Of a stretch of DNA of 64,000 nt, positions 49,335-62,455 are shown one piece after another (position 1 is the first letter of the stretch; each line of letters opens with the position of its first letter). The notes beneath the pieces are model-generated. The model worked only from the letters and a program-made list of their open reading frames with translations. It did not search any database and was not told the DNA's origin. This DNA is from Glandiceps talaboti (lineage: Eukaryota; Hemichordata; Enteropneusta; Spengelidae), in assembly GCF_964340395.1 (NCBI RefSeq), contig NC_135562.1:8477134-8541133 (forward strand), written 5' to 3'. A program made the position numbers and the translations under genes.

Positions 49335-52300
49335 ACGAGATTAGCACTGACAACACACGCTCCGCGAACTCCAGCAAAGAGGCCTGGTGGGGTATATAGA
49401 GACTTGTCAGAGTTGTCGGAGCTACTGTTCATGTACATATAAGTTCCACGTATTCTCAATTTATTTCGTGCTGGATAGAAAACAGTCAGTATAGTCCTTG
49501 TGTTCTCCAGTGTATAGCCGATGGATTGGATAGTGAGAGTCATGATATGTGTGATACATTGTAGTTTATACACCAGAACTGAATTTTAGACTGATCCCGT
49601 CGGCATCTTCAGAGAAAGCATCAAGCGGGTACCACAATAAACTGAAAACGTAACGACTATAAGCATAACTATAAGTTTTAATTTACATGGAACTACGGTC
49701 ATATTTGATAAGCTTATCCCCCACTTCCACATATGGTCTCATACCCCTTGGTCAGCGAACAGCCAATCATGTTCATGTCCGGACATACGAGTTATAAATG
49801 GGGCGGTCATATGGGTTAAGTTAGGGTGGAATATAATATATGGAAAAAGTCTGATTGATACTGGCTGTGATGGGTAGTAGAGCATTTTTTAATTGTCAAA
49901 AACAGGGTTGAGGGCCGAATGATATGATTCAAAACGTCATGATTTTCTGGTATATCTTTGTTGTCATGTTGTGTGTCCAGTTGAGGATGGCTGTCTTTGA
50001 CTGGCAAGTTAAGCTACAACAGTAAGTGACTGACTTTGAAAGCAAAGAAAGTGGAAGAACATTGGTGTTAGTTAAAAAACTATTGTTATTAAAGATAAAC
50101 AAGTAAACACAGCAAAACAATTGAGAGTCGGTACGGAAAGGAACAGATGACCACAGGAAGGTGTTCAGCTGTTCTTCATTGTTCTTTGCAATTTGACGAC
50201 CGGGCGAGGCCTTGAGTAAGTCCAGAAGTTCGAGCAGTCAGTACGTCGCCATTGATAAGGCCGAATGTTTTTGGCAGTATATTAGGTTGTCATTGAGTAG
50301 CTAGCTGTTTATCAGTAAGCTTAAGTCTCGACAAACTTTTGTAGTCGTTTAGGTGTGAGCCATTCACTGGTAATGACTGACATTTTTCCCTACTTGGTCG
50401 CAACCTCACCTACAAATTAATTGTATATGGTATTAATTGTATTAACTGTCATACTCTACTGCTTTTCTACCACTAAGACTGTCCCCTGGCGTAAGGACAA
50501 GCAATGTGCATTGTCAAAAGTGATTCTCACGTGACCCCTTCGCAGGTGGCAAGAAATGTTCAGAAATCAATAAACCCATACCTTGATTGACATTACCCAC
50601 TATACAAAGAAGAAGTTGAAATAATTGAACTTGAAATGCCTTTTGCAGGCCGATAATGTAGGACAAAGAGGACGTAGTGCTGTTACTTTCTACTACGCAA
50701 AAACCACAGACAACTAACACAACAACACTGTAATACTTATGCCGGTAGGATTTAAATAGATTGCTGTGTGAAAATTTCAGCTAATGACCAATTTGCACTT
50801 CAGTAAAATTGGTATCGCTGAAAGTTAAACGCGATACAAAAAATACAAATAATACCTCTACCTATTGGTTTTGTTAAAAACAGAATGTCATCTTTGCATG
50901 GAAGGTGGTATGTCGTCAACTTAAAGCTAAAAAAATGACAAAATAAAACGAAGTGAGGGCAGTTAACAATCACCACATTGTAAGTGTCAAAGAGATGACA
51001 CCTTCCTATAACCCCCACCTTGCTTGCTACAAAGTTCACAACCTTGTAGATAATCTTTGAAGTTTCGCAGTTGTACTTCTAAGAGGGTGAGGGACTGGTA
51101 TGTGAGTAATGGTCAACAATAGCAACACAGATTCAAAACTGATAACTTTGAATATTCGAGGTAGCCTACCTCCATTTTTGAACAAACCATGGAGGTAGGA
51201 ACACGTCTTTTCTACCTCCATGAACAAACCGATGTGTCTTTAATAGGCAACCGTCCTTGAATCATCAACTATACACTCACAGTCGCAGTTTTCAAACAGA
51301 CTTTATTTGATTTTCGGATACCGGCTCAGCCAACAACCCTCGCTGTTTTCTTCGGATATTTTGTCATGCTCAGGTATTCGTACAAAAGATTCAACACTAA
51401 TGTTGTGGTATATTGGTTTTGCGAGAACTAATATCGGCGATCACATACTAGTAGTTGTCAGTGTTTTCGCTAAAGCAAAATACACGGAGATGGTTCAAAA
51501 TCACTTGACTATCATTTCACTCTTATTTAAATCTACAAATATCTCATTAATATTTTCTCCCAGCTTACTTCAAACTATATGACATTTTCCATGAAAGAAA
51601 AGGTGCGTATCTGGAGCAAAGAAGTGTTTCAGATATCAGAGTGTTCACGTTTGCGTGACCAAGACATAGACTGGCAAGCGATGCCATGAATTGTGATCGA
51701 ATCCCAGGGTCGGATCGGTAGTAGATCAGTGTTCATGATAATTCATTTGCGTGTTCAATTACTAAGTCATCGATGTAGGGTTATAAAGTCAGTGACTACA
51801 CCATCAACAAAGTTACTTCTTACTATAAATCCTGTTGAAAAATACCCTAGGAAAATGTCTAAGCAACAATGACGGGTGTCACTTTTTTGCAGTGTTTATC
51901 CAAATAGTAATCGTCGAATAACGTGACCCTGGCTGAAAACTGCGACAGTGAATGTACCATAAATTCCCAAAACAGACTGACCAGAACAGACATATTGACA
52001 CAAAAAAGTGTGCAAGTTTACATCTTGTGACAGGTTTGGTTGGGGTCACCTCCATCGGCTAATGGTCGAAACCGTCATTGTAAAATATTTTTAATTACCC
52101 TCAACTACAAATCAGCGTATCGTTGACGATCATTTCAATCGTAAGTGTTTAGAACTGATTCAGAAGTAAAACGTGGAATTATTAATGACAATGGTATGCA
52201 AAGTTTTGTTGTTTAACAATCATCAGCGATTTGCACAAACCACAGATACTTGTTAGTGCATACACTTTTGATACTTCTATTCTATAAGGTAAAGGCTAAA

Positions 52301-54570
52301 TTTAAAAAGACATGATCCCAGTATTAACTTTTTTGTTGCGGCTATATTTCCTAAGTGAGGTGTGCCAAAGAAAGTTTTCCCATGATACTTTGCGCCAGTG
52401 CGACTTTTTGACATTGTACGTTCGATGTTCCCAATGAGTAAATGGAATTTTATCGAGAAGTCTATTCATATTTGTTTATGACAGCAAGATATTTTCAATT
52501 TTCTGTTTTTGGTCATTTTTGGGGTCAAAAACTGTCATTTGTTTTGTAAATAAAAGAATTCAAAGTAAAAATGAATGACAGCCGCAAAACTAATCGATTG
52601 CATGGGCTGACATTTGGTGTGCAGGTATGTTAGAGTATCTGGATGAAGAATTCTTCAAGAAAATTTGAAGATGACATTGATATGCAAATACGTCTAAAAC
52701 GTGCTGTGTAGTATCATATTATAGCCATGTTATTTTACAATACTCGTGAGAAAGTAGAATTTATTGGTGAAGTAAAGTTGCTCATACACCTAAGAAAATT
52801 TGACTACACTTGAATACATAATGATCAAATGAAATGATCACAACAATCACATATCTTTGTAATATTATGACTATACAAGATCTAATACAGGGACGAATGG
52901 GGTACTTATCAAATAATGCCCTCCGTAACTCAGAAATAAATGTAGATGCGCTGTACCATGCAGTTACGATCAGCGGTTTTGAACTATGGAGGTAGGAAGG
53001 AAGGAGGTAGGAAGGATTATAGTCCTACCACCATTTCTGAACAAAATCGTTGTCCTTGAATTGGAATAGTATGCTTTTAATACAAAAGTTGCACAAACAT
53101 ATGTTCTTGCTTTCAAAAGTTTTAGAACTAACACCATGATTTCACCGTCGCCCATACTGAGGTTTTCCTGCATCTATTGCTATGGATTTTGTTGGTGGGA
53201 CTTTGCTGTACTGTATGAACACTTGTTCAGACTCAGGCCACTAAAACACAATTGCAAAAAAACCCCGTAAAGACACGAAGTATCGTTTTGCACAACGTTC
53301 GGCTTGAAGCAGGTTTGAAGGGTAACCATGCACGACAGAGAAGATGGGTTTAGAGCCCCATTCACACCTAAAACAAAAAGCGATTCTAGTATGTTCCTAT
53401 TATAGTGGTCTGAGGTTCAGATCAAAGTGCCGCATTCATCCACAACATAAAAAATCATAGACCCTACACGACTGGCGTTTGTAAAAGTCAGTTTTAAACC
53501 ATAATTACTACACCTCTTTATCTTCCCGGCAAGAACATGCAGTGCTGCAATCCAACGTGAGGACCTCTCATCAACTTTCAGATCACTTCACATTGGGAAC
53601 GTTGGTGAGAGTTCTACTAATATAATTCAGACTGAGGCAAAAAATATAGCTTTTCTGAGTTGAAATCCGAGGTTTAAATCCTGATATCTGAAAATTCCTA
53701 ATCAACCCAGATTACATTGAATAAAAAATAAGTCTAACAAACAATTTATGATTTTTCAGTCCCGAAACTTGCTATTATCCATACACTGTATACAAAGCTA
53801 AATAAACGGTGATTGGTGTATCGCACTCCTTGACTGAGTGGGTCGGAAAAAAAATAGGTAGACTCACTTGTCATAAATCGATTTATAAATCCACAAAGGC
53901 ACTGTGACAACTAAAGCAGTCCCTTTACAGACCATTTTTCTTTAGAAATAAATAGGCTAAAACAATACTGAATGACAGGCAGTCCAAGGTATGCAAAACC
54001 ATAAGCGAGCGCGTACTCACGATGCTAGATTAACACACTATTTTACCTGCGCATTGAAGACGCACAGTAAAAAGACCAGTTTTCAACATTAATGCAGGAA
54101 ATACAAAGCTAACAATTCAAAATTGTATAAAATGTAAGAAAACAAAAAACATGCGACAGTCAGAGCATGCATGAACTTCGATTTACAATACCATTATTAA
54201 GTTCTTGCATTTTGGGGCTAATGAAGTCATAGAGACTAGAGTGGGCGAGTTTCGTCACAGTTAGTATAATCAATGGCACCGTGATAATTCTGACTTTCAC
54301 TTGAAACTGGACCAGAACAGTCTAGGTCGGACGAGTCGTCATCATCAATTCAAAGGCGACGTAACCAAATATACACCGTGAATTCATCTTAGATCGCACC
54401 GAGTTGAACAATCATGTCTGTCATTGTTGTCCTCTTTGACTAACATCGAATGTATTTATCATTGTAGAATGTAGACCTTTACGCTGTTTGACCGACTATT
54501 GAAGTATAACCCACATAGGTGATATTTCATTGACCTACATGGAAATGCTTGTAAATACTTTTTGCAAGTA
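49335..54570. other. Long gene-free interval
   Basis: No coding frame, RNA gene or TE protein recognised across about 5 kb. Minor repeats: TACCTCCAT/ATGGAGGTAGGA palindromic words near 51160-51235 and 52980-53045, and a single TAGTGGTCTGAGG word near 53404 shared with the palindrome at 54578. Confidence 0.45.
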
Positions 54571-54616
54571 GTAGTAGCTCAGACCACTCTAGTATTTTAG
54601 TGGTCTGAGGTAGTAG
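54571..54616. mobile_element. 32-bp micro-palindrome with 7-bp duplication
   Basis: GTAGTAG, then CTCAGACCACT...AGTGGTCTGAG (54578-54609), then GTAGTAG. The duplication lies in a short TAG repeat, so its exact length is uncertain. Confidence 0.65.
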
Positions 54617-54873
54617 TAAGAGTTTTTGCTAACGTTTACATGCTAGCGTAGTTGTACATGTACGTATACATGTCAGTTCGTATGTACATGTACATTAAAT
54701 GTAGCTCTCATCATATCATACACTGTACATGTGTGTAACCCTTTTCTTTTGCACCCTCCCCCTCCGCCTCCATGTGGTCAAACACAGACAACTAACTAAC
54801 TAAATAGTGTTACTGTTAGTTTTCTGTGGGTCAAACAATTAGTGTACACGCCTTGAATCACATGCAGGCGAGA

Positions 54874-55132
54874 TAGATTTGAATATTCATTTGTTTACTG
54901 CCCGGTTATCGGGGTGAACTCATGAATATATTCTGAACTAAATGCAAATGTATTCAAATCACTTCCGACTCGCAATCTGAACTATTTTTCAGATCGAGTA
55001 TAATCCGATTAGACAGGCGCTAATGGGAAAGTACAGAAACGTCCACCTCATCAGCATAAAAGTACAGAATTGAACTCAATCTGAACTATAGTACGGAAAA
55101 TGTCGTAATCTGTACTATTTTTTCTACTAGTG
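54874..55132 (-). mobile_element. 259-bp dispersed repeat, copy 2
   Basis: Identical by eye to the reverse complement of 37847-38105 over its full length. The flanks are unrelated (GGCGAGA on the left, TATATATACGG on the right), so identity stops abruptly at both ends. Confidence 0.85.
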
Positions 55133-55188
55133 TATATATACGGACGATCACGCACCAAGCATGGACGGCTCGATACCTAGCATTTGTA

Positions 55189-55252
55189 CCTCCCGTAAGG
55201 GTATGGGAGGTATTAAAAGGGGAAGGTGTGTCTGTGTGTCTGTGTGTCTGTG

Positions 55253-55285
<33 letters not shown>

Positions 55286-56455
55286 GGCTGTCTGTGTGTC
55301 TGTGTGTCTGTGTGTCTGTGTCATCATTTTCTAAGAATCGGCTGGCTCAATTGTAATGAAATTTGGAATATAAAATCTTTAGGGTAATAGCTAGACCTGA
55401 TTAGGTTTTGAGCCAGATCTGTTAATGTTTAATTCGAGAAATTTGCATAATAATGAAATCAACTAATTACGCAATATCTTAAGACTGCATACTTCAATTT
55501 CAATATAATTTAGTATATTCATTCAACATAACAACATACATTTGTCCTATAAAATTCGTTGATGTATCTTACAGCGTTAATGAATAATTTGCATAATTAA
55601 TTATTTTTGGTAATTAGGCTATATCTTAAGAATACATACTTCAAATTCAACATAATTTAGTACATAACCATAAGAAAACACATATGTCCTATCAAGTTTG
55701 TTGATGCACCATACAGTGTTAATGAATAATTTGCATAATTAATGATTTCAGTAATTAGGCTATATCTTAAGAATACATACTTCAATTCCAATATAATTCA
55801 GTACACACGTTAACCATAACAATCACATATGTCCTGTAAAGCTTGTTGGTGTACCTTTCAGTGTTAATGAATAATTTGCAAAATTAATGATTCTTGATAA
55901 TTAGGCTATATCTTACGACTGCATACTTCAATTTCAATACAATTCAGTACATACATTAACCATAACAAATTGTGTATGTCCTATAAAGTCAGTTGATGTA
56001 CCTTACAGTGTTAATGAATAATTTGCATAATTAATGATTTTCGGTAATTAGGCTATATCTTAAGACTACATACTTCAATTTCAATAAAATTTAGTACATA
56101 CGTTAACAAAGCGGATATGTCCTATAAAATCTTTTATATAGCTTAGTTTTAATGAAAAGTTTGCATAATTAATGATTTGAGGTAACTAGGTTGTATCTTA
56201 AAAATGCAAGCTTCAAATTTCGTATAATATGATACGTACATCATAATAATACGCACCTGTTCTATGAAGTTTGTTGCTACAACTTTTTCTTTAATGAGTA
56301 TTTTGAATAATGAATGATATTCAGTAATTAAGCAGTATCATACACTCTACATACATTAACCTAAGAAAGCACGCTTGTCCAAAAAACAAAGCCTGTTACC
56401 ATAGCTTTTTAGTTTAATGAGTTATTTACGTAATTAGTGATTCCCTTACGGGAGG
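55189..56455. mobile_element. 1.27-kb TIR element with internal tandem repeats
   Basis: Perfect 13-bp terminal inverted repeats CCTCCCGTAAGGG (55189-55201) and CCCTTACGGGAGG (56443-56455). Inside the left end is a GTGTCT/CTGT microsatellite (55228-55322). This is followed by a unique part and about six tandem copies of a 130-150-bp AT-rich unit (key words TTTGCATAATTAATGA, TTAGGCTATATCTTAAGA, ATATGTCCTATAAA). No transposase; non-autonomous. Confidence 0.8.
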
Positions 56456-57545
<1,090 letters not shown>

Positions 57546-57908
57546 CGTATTTATGTACACTATGTTTGCAAAGCAATGTCGGAAAAGCATACTCTCTCTC
57601 TCTCTCTCAGACTATTTTTGAATAGTCGAAACGAAATATCCTTTTTCTTGGAACCAGTCATGTCGTCTTACGTCATTGCCAAACTTATTCTATTTTGCTC
57701 ATTAATGCTCATGCTAGTCAACTGATATTGTAATTGTAAAGCTCTTCCTGTTGACGTGACAGGAGTGTTTTGACGACTTGACAACCTTCAAGGTGTCTGA
57801 TTGAATAACAGCCTTTCACAAATGTATGACTAATGACTAAATATGGAAACGGAGGACAGTATTGAAATACATTTCAAATACAGAAACTGATATGTCAAAT
57901 ACATTTCC

Positions 57909-57952
<44 letters not shown>
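57909..57952. repeat. (CTGT)n microsatellite
   Basis: About 11 copies, 240 bp upstream of the GPCR start codon. Confidence 0.95.
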
Positions 57953-57953
<1 letters not shown>

Positions 57954-58195
57954 CAATAATTTTAAACATGTTCAACAACGGTTTAATTGTGAAAAGGACG
58001 TACCAAGAAAAATGATCTTTTCAGAGGTAAACAACAATCGTGCTTTGATTTGAATATCGACTAACAATGATACATAACGGTGCATAATGTATGTTAATGT
58101 ATGCTAATTTATTATGGTATAATATAATGAATACCTCAAAACATCACAGTAATTCCACATCTTCACTGACATAACTAACGCTAGCAAATTTGAAG

Positions 58196-58933
58196 ATGAA
58201 TTACTCCTACAACTGTTCAGAGATAGATGAATTTTCAAATGTGACTTATATTGATATCAATGGACGATATACTGTGATTTTTGCGGAAAATCTTCTACAA
58301 AATCTATCTTTGTGGATCAGTGCAGTGCTTCTAATACTGACAATAATCTTTGGTGGCATTGGTAATATCGTGGTTATTGTTTTAATTTGTGTTGTCAAGA
58401 CTCTCCGACTCCCACCAAACATTCAACTGGTGAGCCTTGCAGTGTTGGATCTTATCGTCTGTATAATTGCAGCACCAGTTCGTCTCTACTCCACTATTAA
58501 AATCCTTATACATGCCTACATGGTATGTGATCCTGTGACTACTACATTTTGTAGATTGGAAATGTTTATTTCTCAACTCTCCATCGTTGGTTCGTTGGTT
58601 TCTTTGCTTACTATCAGTATCGTTCGAGCTGTGATCATCAATGGCAGCTTTTCCAACAGAATGCAACGCAATCTAATAACCGGCTCCATCGTCTCTAGTG
58701 TAACATGTGGGGTTTTATATGGAATATATGGTCTCCTCACTGGACCTGACAGAACTTGCCTGATATTCTTCGCCGAAAGAGGAGCGGTCGATCGTCCAAT
58801 GACTGGTGTCTTACCAATTCTTGTTCTGGTATGCTTTGTTGTCATGGCTATGTGTTACACTTACATCTACAAAAAGTTCAGGAGATCTCAAGCGGCGGTT
58901 CACGCACATGGTAATCAGGGTGTGGGTACAACT

Positions 58934-58988
<55 letters not shown>

Positions 58989-59251
58989 TGGCCACTACGA
59001 GTATTTGTGTTGGCATCATGATGGCTTACCTTATCATCTATATGCCGTCTGCCGTTGCCTATCTATTGAATCTCCTCACCGGAAAGTACAACGGTAGAGA
59101 CCCATTTTCAGTGTTCTTCTTCTTCACGGTTGGTTACTTTGGTAGTGCAGTCAATCCGTTTGTTTATGCCTGTAAATCACGACTCATTAAAAAACACCTA
59201 TGTAGGTTGGTGCATGCCACTTTTGGCGGTAATGCAGAACAGTCGATATAA
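58196..59251 (+). CDS. Intronless class A (rhodopsin-like) GPCR, 351 aa
   Basis: The ATG at 58196 is chosen over an upstream TTG at 58190. The N-terminus carries sequons (NYS, NCS, NVT). Seven hydrophobic segments are visible, with family landmarks GN in TM1 (N57), LAVLD in TM2 (D85), the TM3 cysteine C119 paired with C188 in the second extracellular loop, IYMP in TM6 (P284) and NPFVY in TM7 (320-324). The usual D/E-R-Y is IVRAV (R144, acidic partner replaced by Val), TM4 lacks its Trp, and the TM6 toggle Trp is Tyr282. No TM7 lysine, so not an opsin. The third intracellular loop has 18 consecutive Asn (residues 247-264) from an AAC microsatellite. Ligand unknown; probably a lineage-specific orphan receptor of the plasma membrane. 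Confidence 0.9.
58934..58987. repeat. (AAC)18 in-frame trinucleotide repeat
   Basis: Eighteen pure AAC codons in the GPCR third intracellular loop. Absence of synonymous AAT codons indicates a young, unstable microsatellite. Confidence 0.95.
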
Positions 59252-60744
59252 TCGGCCATTTGAAGCAGAAACGTGTATTTGTACATACTACGCTATGTAT
59301 ACATCCAGAAAGATACTCACCATACAGGTAATAGTTGCAAAAAAGAACGTTGTTATAACTTAAGCCTATCGTTTATAAATGTACAATTAGTACTTTAGAT
59401 GAAATAGTCTACTTTGTTCGTAATATTGGATTTATTGTCCATAATTTCACTATGTATGTATGTATGTATGTATGTATGTATGTATGTATGTATGTATGTA
59501 TGTATGTGTGTGCTAGCATGCATGCATACGTACGTATGTGTGTGTGTGCGTTCGTGCATGTGTGCGTCAGTCAGTCAGTCTGTCTGTCTGTCTTTCTGTC
59601 TGTCACATTTATTGTATCGTGTATTAACGTTAGAATGAACCGTCATTTACCAGGGAGTATTGCCTTATTTTCTTAACATTTTATCACTGTCACTCAGCGA
59701 TGGATTTAGGACATTTGTAGTTATTGCTGAAGGGGTTGGATTCGAGAAGTTACAATTTTTGTTTGATGTAAGAGGTAATTTCTCCATTGATTATGTAATT
59801 GCAAATTTTAGAAAGGAAATCGCTATATACACGAAAAAACAGATATTTGCAGGGTTGTTATTTGCACGGGGGGCCTTAAAAACTAATTCTCAAAAGAACT
59901 TTCTTCCTGTTGACGACTTTTCACTCTGAATACAAGGTTTATTATAGATGCTGCTTACATTGTTAGATATTATTCCTCATTAGTTTTCTTCCTTTATAAT
60001 TACCCAAGGATAATATAAATTACTCAAGGGGCCTTGTTAGTACGAGTCGATGCAAATACTTTCAAACCATTTTCGTACTACTTTCTTGCTGAAAGCCAGA
60101 ATGAAGAATATTATCGGGAAATAATAGGAGTGTACCTCCTTAAGCTTAGTTTATGAAAACAATAATGACAATTTGGAAGGTTCTTACCATATGTATATTC
60201 GAGTACCGCGGAACCAATGATATACATAGTTGCGAGTTGTCAGAACGTAGGTATACAAATCCACCTTTTGTTCGAACCTGTTCAATCTGACTGGTTTAGT
60301 TTAATGTTTAACAGTCTCTGGAGATATACATTATCGAATCTGCTCGTGTTTGCCTCGTAGTGACAAGGCCCCTTACGTCACTCGAATTTTGATAGGCTGA
60401 AAGAAAACTATATTCGATTGTATTCTTTTGACATGCATACGGATTTTATCATCCCTTCATCTATATTTCATGTGTAGCGATTGTAGGATTTTATTTAATC
60501 ATGTTGTGTAAACGTATTGTTGTCTTCTATGTACAATAAAAGCTAGTGAAGAAGTGAAAGTCATGCTAGATGATTGATTGAATGTTGAGATAAACACTAA
60601 TGCTGTTGATATTTGAAGCTAGCTATTAGGGAACCACCATTTTTCATGACCAGAGGTGGGGGAAGGGGGGGGGGGGTTGCGGGAGAATCGTCAAAGAACT
60701 GTCAAAACGTTGAGTAACACCCTTGCCCAGTTCACAAGATTTGA
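59252..60744. other. GPCR 3' region and intergenic DNA
   Basis: No further gene. An AATAAA at 60535-60540 is the clearest downstream poly(A) hexamer but is 1.28 kb from the stop, so its link to the GPCR is uncertain. A G run lies at 60665-60676. Confidence 0.4.
59450..59602. repeat. (ATGT)n and related tetranucleotides
   Basis: About 14 ATGT units followed by GTGT, CAGT and CTGT stretches. Confidence 0.95.
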
Positions 60745-60835
60745 CTAACCCCTCCTGTTCAACACAAGTTTTTCGAGTGAATCTACCGTGGCCGATGACG
60801 ACAAATCGGTCTTCGAGTTCAAGTGTCGGTTCTAA

Positions 60836-60985
60836 TACTATACTATACTGTACTGTACTGTACTGTACTGTACTGTACTGTACTGTACTGTACTGTACTG
60901 TACTATACTATACAATATTATATACTACACTATAGTGTAGTGTAGTATAGTATAGTATAGTATAGTATATAGTATAGTATTCCCG
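60836..60985. repeat. (TACTG)n / (TATAG)n microsatellite
   Basis: About 13 TACTG units grading into TATAC and then TATAG units around a palindromic centre near 60937. Confidence 0.95.
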
Positions 60986-61067
60986 TATTTGTTTGCCTAG
61001 AGTTCACTTGTATTGTTCATCAAATAGAGATGCCAGGAGTATGATAGTGGACTCAACTTACTAGTAT

Positions 61068-61745
61068 TTATTTCTGTTTCATTATAGCCTCTTTTCGCCA
61101 GTTTCCCCGGTGAAGAATTTCACTTTCTTCGAAATTCTTCTTCGTTACTACATGTTCGTATGTATCTGGTCGTTTGACCCTTAATGAACCCTTTGAAGAC
61201 TGAGTCCGGGTGGCATGATTGCCTGTGTAAATATTGGAATGAGTTTTGATATCCAATACTTTGTGTTATTGGTGTCGTTGACATTTGTGGATTGTAAGAT
61301 CAAGATATGTTACTTCCGTATCTGAGCTTTCCAACGAAAATTTGAAAGTTGGATGTATTTGGTTTATTTTTTCACTCAGATTATTTAGTTCGACTTGGGT
61401 CCCACAAAATATTATGAAAACGTCATCCCTGAAACGTGTCCAGAGTGATAGTTTATTCGTGTAGATTTCAATAATGCGACTTTCCAGTTCATGGAATGCT
61501 ATGTCGGCTATTTCGGGTGAGGCCAAAGAGCCCATGCTACATACACATGTTTGTGTGTAGAATTCTCCATTAAATTTAAATGTTGTTTTTTTCGTGAGAA
61601 TCACATAATAGTTTTAGGAGATATACTGGTGGTCTTCTAATTCAGACTGCGACGTATTTGTGTACATATATACCATGTCGAAATTTTCAGGAACTACAGA
61701 TGTTTCTGATGCCATGATGTGATGATACACGTTTAGTTGTGCAAA
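61068..61745 (-). pseudogene. Penelope-like reverse transcriptase fragment
   Basis: The minus strand reads FDMVYMYTNTSQSE, then after a stop FKFNGEFYTQTCVCSMGSLA, SPEIADIAFHELESRI, and WTRFRDDVFIIFCG (the active-site box, here F-R-D-D). It continues with INQIHPTFKFSLES and VTYLDLTIH. A frame change near 61260 leads to DIKTHSNIYTGNH and ILHRGNWRKEAI. Order and spacing match the Penelope RT (G-x-x-M-G-S-x-x-S-P, Y-x-D-D, INxxHPxxKF, LD). No GIY-YIG domain is seen. Stops and a frameshift show it is dead. Confidence 0.8.
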
Positions 61746-61793
61746 GTGCACATATCTCACCGGACACCCACACATGAGATCCCATTGGTCTGG

Positions 61794-62112
61794 TCTAGTG
61801 TAGTGTAGTGTAGTGTAGTGTAGTGTAGTGTAGTGTAGTGTAGTGTAGTGTAGTGTAGTGTAGTGTATTGTAGTGTAGTGTAGTGTAGTGTAGTGCAGTG
61901 TAGTGTATAGCATAGTATAGTGTAGTGTAGTGTAGTGTAGTGTAGTGTAGTGTAGTGAAGTGTAGTGTAGTGTATAGCATAGTATAGTATATAGTATATA
62001 TTATATAGTATTATATAGTACATAGTATGTATAGTATAGTATAGTATAGTATAGTATAGTATAGTATAGTATAGTATAGTATAGTATAGTATAGTATAGT
62101 ATAGTATATATA
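61794..62112. repeat. (TAGTG)n and (TATAG)n pentanucleotide arrays
   Basis: About 35 TAGTG units with small variants, then about 15 TATAG units. Frames reading TTLHY are repeat translations. Confidence 0.95.
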
Positions 62113-62400
62113 TAGTATAGAAGACCGATTTTTGAACTAGAAGACCGACACTTGAACTAGAAGACCGACACTTGAATTAGAAGACTGATACTTGAATTAG
62201 AAGATCGATTTTTGAATTAGAAGACCTACACTTGAACAAGAAGACCGACACTTGAACTAGAAGACTGAAACTTGAACTAGAAGACCAACACTTGAATTAG
62301 AAGACCAACACTTGAACTAGAAGACCGATTTTTGAATTAGAAGACTGACACTTGAATTAGAAGACCGATTTGTCGCCCTCGGCCACGGTACAGAAGACCG
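62113..62400. repeat. 20-bp tandem repeat, about 13 copies
   Basis: Unit TAGAAGACCGACACTTGAAC with variants at the ACAC/TTTT and AAC/AAT positions. The last copies fuse to a different 3' word, GATTTGTCG.CTCGGCCACGG. One unit occurs in reverse orientation at about 60800-60835. Confidence 0.9.
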
Positions 62401-62455
62401 ATTTGTCGTCTTCGGCCTCGGTATGATTCACCCTCCGAAACTCTCACATTTGACA

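Larger units (their letters stand above)
60745..62455 (-). mobile_element. Inverted-repeat-bounded locus containing a Penelope-like relic
   Basis: Left edge (60770-60840) contains GTGGCCGATGACGACAAATC and GGTCTTCGAGTTCAAGTGTC, then (TACTG)n. The right edge (62340-62440) carries the reverse complement with a few changes, preceded by a 20-bp tandem repeat and (TAGTG)n/(TATAG)n. So both the edge sequence and the pentanucleotide arrays are mirrored around the RT fragment. Penelope-like elements can have inverted terminal copies, but this architecture may also reflect local rearrangement. Confidence 0.55.

Noticed and set aside
61614-62023. Frames reading TTLHYTTLHY
   Set aside because: Translation of the (TAGTG)n array; only the non-repeat end belongs to the Penelope relic.
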